Below are positions 18,977-26,500 of a DNA stretch of 64,000 nt, one piece after another. Every line of letters begins with the position of its first letter. Position 1 is the stretch's first letter. The translations under genes were made by a program, and so were the position numbers. A model generated the notes under the pieces. It was not told the DNA's origin and ran no database searches. It worked only from the letters and a program-made list of their open reading frames with translations. The stretch spans positions 1 to 64,000 of the forward strand of contig JAZUQQ010000031.1 in the NCBI GenBank assembly GCA_045605765.1, read 5' to 3'. The DNA comes from SIG672 sp045605765 (GTDB lineage Bacteria; Bacillota; Clostridia; Oscillospirales; CAG-272).

Positions 18977-19330
18977 TTATAATGCTGCCTTTGCCTTTTC
19001 TACGAGAGCAGCGAAAGCCTCTTTGTCGTAAACTGCGATCTCAGCGAGCATCTTTCTGTTGAGGTTGATGCCTGCCTTTTTGAGTCCGCACATAAAACGG
19101 CTGTAATTGATTCCGCAAACCTTTGCCTGAGCAGAGATTCTGGTGATCCAGAGTGCGCGGAAATCTCTCTTCTTCTGCTTTCTTCCGATGTATGCGTAGT
19201 TACCGCTCTTCATTACGGCCTGCTTAGCCATCTTGAAGTGCTTGCTCTTTGCGCCCCAGTAGCCCTTTGCGAGCTTGAGCATCTTGTTTCTTCTCTTGCG
19301 CGTCATCATAGCGCCCTTAATTCTTGCCAT
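18977..19330 (-). CDS. rplT: 50S ribosomal protein L20
   Basis: 117-residue bL20, a 23S rRNA-binding assembly protein. The N-terminus is highly basic (MARIKGAMMTRKRRNKMLKLAKGYWGAKS) and the family block DFRALWITRISA is intact. It is the last gene of the infC-rpmI-rplT operon. In Bacillus, L20 represses the operon through the infC leader; a leader with a hairpin terminator is present upstream of infC here too. Confidence 0.97.
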   Translation of the reverse strand: MARIKGAMMTRKRRNKMLKLAKGYWGAKSKHFKMAKQAVMKSGNYAYIGRKQKKRDFRALWITRISAQAKVCGINYSRFMCGLKKAGINLNRKMLAEIAVYDKEAFAALVEKAKAAL

Positions 19331-19365
19331 TTTCTATATCCTCCTTAAAGTAATGATCTTTTCTC

Positions 19366-19560
19366 TTATTTCAGAATCATAGCTCTTACGGTAGGAGCCA
19401 TAGACTTGTGAAGAGTAGTGCCGGTGCGAAGATGTCTCTTGCGCTTCTGGGACTTGAGTCCAAGATTGTGGCGATGGTGGGAATGGTTGATTTTAACTTT
19501 TCCGCTCTTGGTAAGAGAAAATCTCTTAGCGGAAGCGCGATGCGATTTTACTTTGTTCAT
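19366..19560 (-). CDS. rpmI: 50S ribosomal protein L35
   Basis: 64-residue bL35. MNKVKSHRASAKRFSLT and SHHRHNLGLKSQKRKRHLR are typical. I chose the ATG at 19560 because GAAAGGA is nine bases upstream; the in-frame ATG six codons earlier overlaps that ribosome site. It lies between infC and rplT. Confidence 0.95.
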   Translation of the reverse strand: MNKVKSHRASAKRFSLTKSGKVKINHSHHRHNLGLKSQKRKRHLRTGTTLHKSMAPTVRAMILK

Positions 19561-19574
19561 AACATGTGTTCCTT

Positions 19575-20159
19575 TCAATTTTTATCCTGATTGTTGTTTT
19601 GCGACTGAGCTTTTGCCGAAGGCTTTATCGGTGATATGAGAAGTGTCATCGAGCGTCCCTCCATAGCGGGGCGTTTGTCTGCACCGCCGAGATCGGCAAC
19701 TGCCGCTTCGAACTGTTCGATAAGACGGAGACCGACCTCTTGATGAGCCATCTGACGTCCCTTGAATACAACGAGTACCTTGACCTTGTTACCTGCTGTG
19801 AGAAACTTTCTCGCGTTGTTTACCTTGGTATTGAAGTCGTTTTGCTCGATCTTGCAGGAAAGCTGGACTTCTTTGATCTCGACTTTCTGCTGATTTTTCT
19901 TGGCTTCTTTCTTCTTCTTTTCACGCTCGAATCTGAACTTTCCGTAGTCCATGATCCTTGCGACCGGCGGAGTGCTCTGCGGAGCGATGAGTACGAGGTC
20001 AAGCCCCTTGTCATACGCCGAATTGAGAGCGCTTATCGCAGTAAGTATTCCGAATTGTTCGCCGTCCTCGCCGATAACTCTCATCTGAGTGGACTCTGCG
20101 AACCCTTCGTCGAAGATCTCCTCATTTACCAAATGTTCTTTATGACTTGTTGTCTTGAT
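19575..20159 (-). CDS. infC: Translation initiation factor IF-3, ATC start
   Basis: 194-residue IF-3, which keeps subunits apart and proofreads start-codon choice. Two domains are visible, with the VIGEDGEQFGI block at the N-terminus and YGKFRFEREKKKKEAKK at the linker. No ATG or GTG fits: a strong GGAGGT lies eight bases before an ATC at 20159, giving I(M)KTTSHKEHLVNEEI, a normal IF-3 start. The upstream open frame is the untranslated leader. Rare start codons on infC are known to allow IF-3 to repress itself, and this gene fits that rule. Confidence 0.93.
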   Translation of the reverse strand: MKTTSHKEHLVNEEIFDEGFAESTQMRVIGEDGEQFGILTAISALNSAYDKGLDLVLIAPQSTPPVARIMDYGKFRFEREKKKKEAKKNQQKVEIKEVQLSCKIEQNDFNTKVNNARKFLTAGNKVKVLVVFKGRQMAHQEVGLRLIEQFEAAVADLGGADKRPAMEGRSMTLLISPIKPSAKAQSQNNNQDKN

Positions 20160-20192
20160 GGAAAAGCACCTCCAAGCTAAAATTAAGAAAAT

Positions 20193-20221
20193 AAAAAAGT
20201 GCGAAAGAAAACTCTCCGCAC
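20193..20221 (-). promoter_or_regulatory. Attenuator hairpin in the infC leader
   Basis: On the minus strand, arms GTGCGGAGA and TCTTTCGCAC close a short loop and are followed by six U's, 30 bases before the infC ribosome site. The leader from the promoter is about 165 bases long. This matches the layout of the Firmicutes L20 leader, in which L20 controls transcription read-through. The L20-binding fold itself was not modelled. Confidence 0.65.
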
Positions 20222-20332
20222 ACATTTGAGGCGCTATAACGACATAATACGCGCTAAAACAGCCTGATGTATTAACCTGCCTGACCGTGTCGGCGGGTGA
20301 GAACGGAGTGTTCTTCTTCTTTGTACTTAGGC

Positions 20333-20361
20333 ATTCTAGCACACAAGCCTCATTTTGTCAA
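20333..20361 (-). promoter_or_regulatory. Promoter of infC-rpmI-rplT
   Basis: TTGACA (20356-20361) and TAGAAT (20333-20338) on the minus strand are spaced by 17 bases. This is a near-consensus sigma-A promoter, about 165 bases before the infC start. Confidence 0.85.
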
Positions 20362-20450
20362 TACCTTTTTGCAAATTTTTTTGTTTTTTCTGATTTTTAT
20401 TAATTCGTTGGGGATAATCATACTTTTGATGCCTCTGCTGATATTTTCTC

Positions 20451-20479
20451 TTGACAACGATATACCAATATGGTAAAAT
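20451..20479 (+). promoter_or_regulatory. Promoter of the pantothenate kinase gene
   Basis: TTGACA (20451-20456) and TAAAAT (20474-20479) are spaced 17 bases apart, some 40 bases before the start codon. It is divergent from the infC promoter within the same 173-base gap. Confidence 0.8.
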
Positions 20480-20518
20480 AAATCTTATAGAATATAGCAT
20501 CGTAAAGGAGAACCTTTG

Positions 20519-21349
20519 ATGTCACACGAATACGTAATAGGTATAGATATAGGCGGAAGCACTACTAAGATCGTAGGCTTTGATGAAAATAAAAATCTCG
20601 TCGTGCCCATGTTCGTACATGCTGAGGATCAGCTCACATCAATATACGGGGCATTCGGTAAATTTACGGCTGAAAATCACATAGATCTTTCTCAAATAAA
20701 GAAAATAATGCTTACAGGCGTTGGAGCTACCTATATAACAAGTCCGCTTTATAATATTCCGTGCGAGACTCTCGTCGAGTTTCCTTGCGTAGGAAGAGGA
20801 GGACTGTATCTGTCTGGTCTTGATGAAGCAATAGTCGTAAGTATGGGAACCGGAACTGCTATCGTTCATGCGAGCAGTGACGGAAAATTTGAATATCTCG
20901 GCGGAACGGGTGTAGGCGGCGGTACGCTTATCGGACTTTCAAAAAAACTTCTCGGAACAGATAATATTGCTAATATCGTTGAGCTTGCAGAGCAGGGTGA
21001 TATTTCAAAGGTCGACCTTCGTGTTAGCGATATAACCAGGACTGACATCCATCCGGGACTTGCACCCGACCTTACCGCGTCGAATTTTGGTAAGCTCAGC
21101 GATCTTGCAACGCCTTCGGATATTGCACTCGGACTTTTCAATATGATATTTGAATCGGTTGCTATGATAGCGGCGTTCGCAGCAAGAAGATACGGCATAA
21201 AAAATATCGTACTTACCGGAAATATGACAACCCTTCCGCAAGCAAAGCAGGTTTTTGAAAATATGAATAACCTGTTTGATGTAAACTATATAATTCCCGA
21301 AAACTCACGATTTGGAACGGTCATAGGCGCTGCTCTCGCACTAATATAA
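20519..21349 (+). CDS. coaW: Type II pantothenate kinase
   Basis: 276 residues of the ASKHA kinase fold (fumble/CoaW family), phosphorylating pantothenate in the first committed step of CoA synthesis. The phosphate-1 loop GIDIGGSTTKIVGF is near the N-terminus. SMGTGTAIVHA and GGTGVGGGTLIGL form the phosphate-2 and substrate regions. The ATG at 20519 follows AAGGAG by eight bases; a TTG one codon earlier is an alternative. Type II enzymes in Firmicutes are usually not inhibited by CoA. It stands alone, with its own promoter and terminator. Confidence 0.9.
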   Translation: MSHEYVIGIDIGGSTTKIVGFDENKNLVVPMFVHAEDQLTSIYGAFGKFTAENHIDLSQIKKIMLTGVGATYITSPLYNIPCETLVEFPCVGRGGLYLSGLDEAIVVSMGTGTAIVHASSDGKFEYLGGTGVGGGTLIGLSKKLLGTDNIANIVELAEQGDISKVDLRVSDITRTDIHPGLAPDLTASNFGKLSDLATPSDIALGLFNMIFESVAMIAAFAARRYGIKNIVLTGNMTTLPQAKQVFENMNNLFDVNYIIPENSRFGTVIGAALALI

Positions 21350-21360
21350 ACTAAAACACA

Positions 21361-21386
21361 AAAAAGCCGATATTGTCGGCTTTTTT
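21361..21386. terminator. Terminator between coaW and spoVT
   Basis: AAAAAGCCGA and GTCGGCTTTTT arms close a four-base loop. The genes converge here, and A/T runs on both sides allow use from either direction. Confidence 0.85.
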
Positions 21387-21410
21387 GCACATATTAGGTT
21401 AACTCTTATA

Positions 21411-21959
21411 TCAGCTTTCAAGCTGCTTTCCGAGAAAGCTCGCTGCAGTCATAACAAGCTTTTTTTCAACATCTGTATCTATCGATTTTTCGCTCTCAGA
21501 GGTGTAAAGCGAAATTACACATCCCGCGATGTCGCCCTCGCTGATTATCGGTACGGCACAGCTTATAAAATGATCGGTAGGATCCGGAGTGACGTGTATT
21601 TTTTCTTTGCCGCTTTCATAAACGTAAATAGTGCGATTTTCGATTATTTTTTCAAGCTCACTTGATAAAGATTTGTCTGCATACTCCTTTTTAGGAACAC
21701 CCGAAAAGGCAATTACCGAGCTTCGGTCGCACACCACGACCGCCATAGAACAAGTCTTGTGTAGCGTTTCGGCGTACTGTGACGCCACGGTGTTTAGTTC
21801 TCCTATCGGTGAATATTTTTTAAAAATCACCTCACCCTCGCGATCTGTAAATATTTCGAGAGGGTCCCCCTCTTTTATTCGCATCGTTCTGCGGATTTCC
21901 TTGGGAATGACCACCCTGCCGAGGTCGTCTATGCGACGTACGATTCCTGTTGCTTTCAT
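21411..21959 (-). CDS. spoVT: Stage V sporulation regulator SpoVT
   Basis: 182-residue AbrB-type regulator. The N-terminal swapped-hairpin DNA-binding domain MKATGIVRRIDDLGRVVIP is near-invariant in SpoVT. The remainder (about 55-180) is a GAF-like sensor domain. In Bacillus it tunes sigma-G genes in the forespore. I chose the ATG at 21959, which has AAGGAG about ten bases upstream. The 5' end and leader are partly duplicated at 23289-23392, on the far side of the acyltransferase gene. Confidence 0.95.
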   Translation of the reverse strand: MKATGIVRRIDDLGRVVIPKEIRRTMRIKEGDPLEIFTDREGEVIFKKYSPIGELNTVASQYAETLHKTCSMAVVVCDRSSVIAFSGVPKKEYADKSLSSELEKIIENRTIYVYESGKEKIHVTPDPTDHFISCAVPIISEGDIAGCVISLYTSESEKSIDTDVEKKLVMTAASFLGKQLES

Positions 21960-22030
21960 ATATACATTTCTCCTTAAATTACAAATTGTAATGTTATTAT
22001 CTGTATTTTGAGGAGATTTATACTGCAAGA

Positions 22031-22059
22031 TTTACTTTTGAAATGAAATATGATATAAT
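22031..22059 (+). promoter_or_regulatory. Promoter of the acyltransferase gene
   Basis: TTTACT (22031-22036) and a perfect TATAAT (22054-22059) are spaced by 17 bases, 20 bases before the ATG. Part of it overlaps the region that is repeated at 23289-23392. Confidence 0.65.
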
Positions 22060-22079
22060 AAAACAAAGGCGGTGAAGGT

Positions 22080-23129
22080 ATGAAAACTCAAAAAAATTAT
22101 ACACTTGAATTATTAAAATTGTTTGCATCATACATGGTGGTGTTTATTCACATAATGTTTTATGGGAAAACAGGTATTATTATGGATACTTTAGCCCGAT
22201 TTGCAGTACCTCTTTTCTTTTTAATATCTGGCTATTATTCTTTTCAAATTAAACCTGAAAAAATCACAAAAAGAATAAGACACCTATTAGGTTTAATTAT
22301 ATTTGCGACAGTTTGTTACACCTTGTTTAACATAGCAATTTTATTGTCAAAAGGTAGTGTGGACGGAATTGTTTCCTATTTTAGTAAGTATCTTAATATT
22401 TTAACCCTAATTAAAATTTTTATATTCAATATTCCCGTTAGCTCTGTGCATTTATGGTTTTTGTTGGCTCTTGTTTATGTCTATTTTATTTTTTATTTTG
22501 CAACTGTATTTCGTTTTAACGAAAAAGCTATATTTTTTATTTCGTTTTTGTTATTGTTTTTACATATATTGTTAGGCGAATGCCTTTCTTCGGTTGGAAT
22601 TGTGGTGCCCATTCCGATTGTGCGAAATTTTGCCCTAATGGGTATTCCGTTTTTTGGACTGGGTTTATTCACAAAAAAACACGAGAACAAATTACGCAGC
22701 ATCCCTAATTATGTGCTTATTATAACGGCTGCAATAGGAATTTTTGAATCCCTATTTTCTCGATATTTTTTTGGCAAAAATGAGTTATATGTTGGTTCTC
22801 TGCTTGTTTTGTTTGCGATTGTTGTTGTGTTTATTAAGTATCCAACTGTCAAAAAAACTCCGTTTTTTAATGCCCTGTCAGGTTGCAGCACCTATGTTTA
22901 TATTTTCCATATTATGATTTCTTCTGTGATTCGCCAAATATATAAACTATTTACCATTGATTTTAACACTTCTATAATTCTTAAATACGCACATCCCATC
23001 ATAGTGTGCGTTGCATCAACCATCTTTGCATACGGAATTATACAACTGTTAAATGTTCTTTCATCAAAAAAACAAAAGCAAACCACAGGGGACAAAACGA
23101 AAACCACAGGGGACGGTTCTGTGTGTTAA
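22080..23129 (+). CDS. Membrane acyltransferase, family 3
   Basis: 349 residues with about ten membrane helices. The opening LELLKLFASYMVVFIHIMF contains the conserved His of acyltransferase family 3 (WecH/OafA group), and LARFAVPLFFLISGYY follows. Such enzymes O-acetylate sugars or peptidoglycan-linked glycans. It is clearly more AT-rich than its neighbours, with many TTT/ATT/TTA codons, suggesting transfer. Its last 18 or so codons run into two repeats of AACCACAGGGGAC, so the native C-terminus may be replaced. It lies between two spoVT leader copies. Confidence 0.85.
   Translation: MKTQKNYTLELLKLFASYMVVFIHIMFYGKTGIIMDTLARFAVPLFFLISGYYSFQIKPEKITKRIRHLLGLIIFATVCYTLFNIAILLSKGSVDGIVSYFSKYLNILTLIKIFIFNIPVSSVHLWFLLALVYVYFIFYFATVFRFNEKAIFFISFLLLFLHILLGECLSSVGIVVPIPIVRNFALMGIPFFGLGLFTKKHENKLRSIPNYVLIITAAIGIFESLFSRYFFGKNELYVGSLLVLFAIVVVFIKYPTVKKTPFFNALSGCSTYVYIFHIMISSVIRQIYKLFTIDFNTSIILKYAHPIIVCVASTIFAYGIIQLLNVLSSKKQKQTTGDKTKTTGDGSVC
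23081..23114 (+). repeat. Tandem AACCACAGGGGAC repeats
   Basis: Two copies of AACCACAGGGGAC (23081-23093 and 23102-23114) lie at the end of the acyltransferase frame, the second followed by GGTTCTGTGTG. The pattern resembles short repeats left near transposase genes of Clostridia, but no transposase is present here. Confidence 0.6.
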
Positions 23130-23132
23130 CTA

Positions 23133-23163
23133 AAAAAGCGAGGTGAATTTCACCTTGCTTTTT
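23133..23163. terminator. Terminator after the acyltransferase gene
   Basis: AAAAAGCGAGGTGAA pairs with TTCACCTTGCTTTTT with one mismatch. The T-rich arms make it bidirectional: for the acyltransferase on plus and for the truncated spoVT frame on minus. Confidence 0.8.
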
Positions 23164-23311
23164 CTATGTATAAAACCGCCGAAAACCATAAAATTAGGGG
23201 CTTGTGTTCAATAGGGCAAACCAGCGAAAACCAGTGTTTATGCGGGTTTAAGTCGGTTTGCCCTATTATAACGCATTCCTCTGTTCTTCTCACAATACCT
23301 GTTGCTTTCAT
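23150..23311 (-). pseudogene. Truncated spoVT copy (first nine codons only)
   Basis: A 53-residue frame has a strong GAGGAG site and begins MKATGIVRR, identical to SpoVT. It then diverges at once into an unrelated sequence (TEECVIIGQTD...). The upstream 80 bases also match the spoVT leader. The break falls just before a 13-bp inverted repeat. It is a remnant of spoVT or a duplicated 5' end, unlikely to make a regulator. It is still conceivable that a 53-residue peptide is made. Confidence 0.8.
23210..23267. repeat. 58-base element with 13-bp perfect inverted repeats
   Basis: AATAGGGCAAACC at 23210-23222 is the exact reverse complement of 23255-23267, with 32 bases between. It lies at the point where the truncated spoVT copy loses similarity, so it may be a small insertion (MITE-like) or a transcript hairpin. 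No flanking target duplication was clear. Confidence 0.7.
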
Positions 23312-23392
23312 ATATAAAAACTCCTCGCTTTACAAATTTGTACTGTTAGTATCTGTAAAACAAGGAGATTTATACTGCAGCAATTACTTTTT
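23289..23392 (-). repeat. Second copy of the spoVT leader and 5' end
   Basis: This segment aligns, with small gaps and by eye about three quarters identity, to 21949-22040. Shared blocks include CCTGTTGCTTTCATATATA and GGAGATTTATACTGCA. Both copies have the same orientation and flank the acyltransferase gene. It contains the promoter and ribosome site of the truncated spoVT frame. Confidence 0.85.
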
Positions 23393-23489
23393 ATGACCCG
23401 TTTATATACATTAAAATACCAAGTTTCTATACAAAATACACCAAAACTATTAAAAAAATGTTATAAACTACTTACATAACATATTCGCC

Positions 23490-23519
23490 TTGACAAGATT
23501 GGTTCAGAGAGTATATAAT
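23490..23519 (+). promoter_or_regulatory. Promoter of the large surface protein gene
   Basis: TTGACA (23490-23495) and TATAAT (23514-23519) are both perfect, spaced 18 bases. The leader of about 70 bases contains a 9-bp hairpin (about 23532-23562, arms AAAATGGCG and CGTCATTTT). The ribosome site AAAGGAAA follows before the ATG at 23596. Confidence 0.8.
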
Positions 23520-23595
23520 TAAAAGGTAAAAATGGCGCTATGGCTCTACGCGTCATTTTATCACTACAAAAATTTTTTAGAAAGGAAACAAAAGT

Positions 23596-26500
23596 ATGAA
23601 AAAACTAATCGCAATTATCCTGACACTTTCATTTATTCTCACACTTATCCCGGTTACCTTTTCATCCTATGCCGCTACGGAGGTTATCCTCAATAACGCA
23701 AACAAAGGCTGGACCGCCAATAAAGCGACCGATCGCTTCGTAACAGACGGGGAGCAGGAATTTTACTGGAAAACTGGTGCGACCGATGTTAACACATGGG
23801 AATGGCCGGTTTACCGCTCAGAAAGTCTTGAAGAGGGAGTGATTGAGGCGGTCATCAGCCCTTCGGCTAATATCGGTATCCTCTTTGGAGCTACGGGTAT
23901 TGATTTAGTCGCGGATGGCAGCGGCAATGGCCTTGACAGCACTACGAAAGATATCAGATTTTATTGGGTGGCTATCACCGAAAATAACGGAACTTACAAC
24001 CTTGTTTTCAGAAAGGATAGCAATGCGTATGGCAAGTATGCTGATGATGATGCTGATGCTGATAATGACGTACTTAATTTCAAACTTGATGAGAAGTATA
24101 ACATTGACGGTAAGTCTGATATCAGGCTGAGAGTACACTTCAAGAAGGAAGGCTACATTCAATTTTACATTAACGATGTTGCTTCTTCTTCACGCACGGG
24201 TACGGAATGGGCGACATTTGGCAATCAGCTCGGTATGTGTGTTACCACTGTTAAAGGTTATTATACCGAGGAAAATGCAAAGGTCGGATACGTTAAGGAG
24301 TTTTCGTTCAACGATAACTTTTATAACAACTGGACGCCCAGACGCGGAGTTCTCGGAGTTCCATCGTTCATACCTTACGCGCAAGGCGAATATCAATGGC
24401 TCTATCAAGATAATGACCAATGGAACAACCCGATTCGTTATAACACCGATCTTGACGAAGGAACTATTACGGCAACTGTTACCAAAGGCTCAAAAACAGG
24501 TATTATATTCGGCGCAACGGGTCTTGATAATGTAAATGACGATGGTTCTTCTGTGGCGAATGCAGCCGGTCTTAAGTATTACTGGGCTAACGTTAACGGA
24601 AACACGTTGACGCTCGAAGTAGATTCTAAAGACGATAAACCAAAGGAGCCTTGGAAAACTGTTACTCTTCCGATATCCTCGGATGAAGCTGACTATACTA
24701 TTAAAGTAAAATTCAGCAAACAGGGAGATATTTCGGTATCTGTAAATGACAAGGAGTATATTGCTGTAACGGCAGAGGATCTTGGAAAGGCAGGCTTTGA
24801 AATCTACGGAAAAGAAGTAGGAATGATGGCTGTTCAGGTTAAGGATGCCGATGTAGTTGCAAACTCAGTCGCGGGAAGCGTTAAGGAATTTACCATTCAC
24901 GTTTGCACCCCCGGCGCAGAGGCTGACTGTGATAGCGCACAGACCTGTACCGTATGCGGCGAGGTAATTAATCCCGCACTCGGACACACCCCCGGCGCAG
25001 CGGCTGACTGTGAAAACGATCAGACCTGTACCGTATGCGGCGAGGTTCTGACTGAAAAGCTTGGACACACTGCTGGCGCAGAGGCTGACTGTGAAAACGA
25101 TCAGACCTGTACCGTATGTGGTGATGTAATTAAAGCAGCACTTGGACACGACTACGACGCAGTAGTAACTGAGCCCACCTGCACTGAGGCTGGATACACC
25201 ACCTACACCTGCTCGGTATGCGGCGACAGCTACACTGATGATGAAACCGATGCACTCGCACACGACTACGACGCAGTTGTAACTGAGCCCACCTGCACTG
25301 AGGCTGGATACACCACCTACACCTGCTCGGTATGCGGCGACAGCTATACTGACGACGAAACCGAAGCACTCGGACACAGCTACGACGCAGTTGTAACTGA
25401 GCCCACCTGCACTGAGGCTGGATACACCACTTACACTTGCTCGGTATGCGACGACAGCTATACTGACGACGAAACCGAAGCACTCGGACACAGCTACGAC
25501 GCAGTTGTAACTGCACCTACCTGCACCGACAAGGGTTACACCACTTACACTTGCTCGGTATGCGACGACAGCTACGTTGCTGACGAAGTAGCGGCACTCG
25601 GACACACTGAGGGCACTCCTGTTCGTGAGAACGAGGTTCCCGCAACTCTGAACGCTCCCGGCTCCTACGACGAAGTAGTTTACTGCTCCGTATGTAACGA
25701 AGAGCTCAGCCGTGAGCCGAAGACCATCGATCAGCTGACCGGCGCGGTCGCTGAGATCGACGGTACTTACTACGCAACCTTGGCAGAGGCAGTTGCTAAT
25801 GCAAAGGATGGCGCTATCATCACTCTGTTGAAGTCTGTTAAGGGCTCCGGCGTCGTAATCGATAAGAACATAACTATCGACTTCGGCGGCTACACCTACA
25901 CCTTCACTACTCCTGCTGTCGGCTCTAAAGGCACTACCACTTTGGGCTTCCAGATTCTTCAGAACAACACTGTTGTCCTGAAGAACGGTAAACTTGAAGT
26001 TTCTGTGGAGAATAAGAAGGACTACGCTATGTTGATTCAGAACTACGCTGACCTGACCATCACCGGCATGATCTTAGATGGCACTCAGCTGGACCGCTTC
26101 AACGGCTATAACTACTCCTATGTTGTTTCCGTTAACTGCGGTACTGTTCTGATTGAGAACACCACTATCATCGGTAACGATGAGGGCGATGCTTACGCAC
26201 TGTCTGCTGATAAGTACGCTTCCTATGCAATCCCCAATGTTACTGTTAAGAACGTTACCGTTACCGGTAATATCAGCGTTGGCGGCGGCAATCTGACCAT
26301 CGAGTCCGGCTCCTTCAAGGGAAATGGCTCTAACGGCTTGATTTATGTAGAAAGCGGCAACGTTGAGATCAACGGCGGTACCTTCGAGGCAACTCTTGGT
26401 GCTGACAACTACTCTATGGCTATTTGGGCTAAGGGTGGCGAGGTCGTTATCAATAACGGTACCTTCAAGAATGCTACCGACGGTTCTGTACGCGGAACTG

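Noticed and set aside
24907..25602. CRISPR-like regular repeats
   Set aside because: Repeats of 81 and 114 bases run head to tail without spacers, keep the reading frame and encode Cys modules. No cas gene is present.
24865..25605. Long minus-strand frame (246 codons) with repeated GGLSYNCVVAV-like units
   Set aside because: It is the exact antisense of the 114-base coding repeats. The plus frame has signal peptide, promoter and domain logic, and the antisense has no ribosome site.
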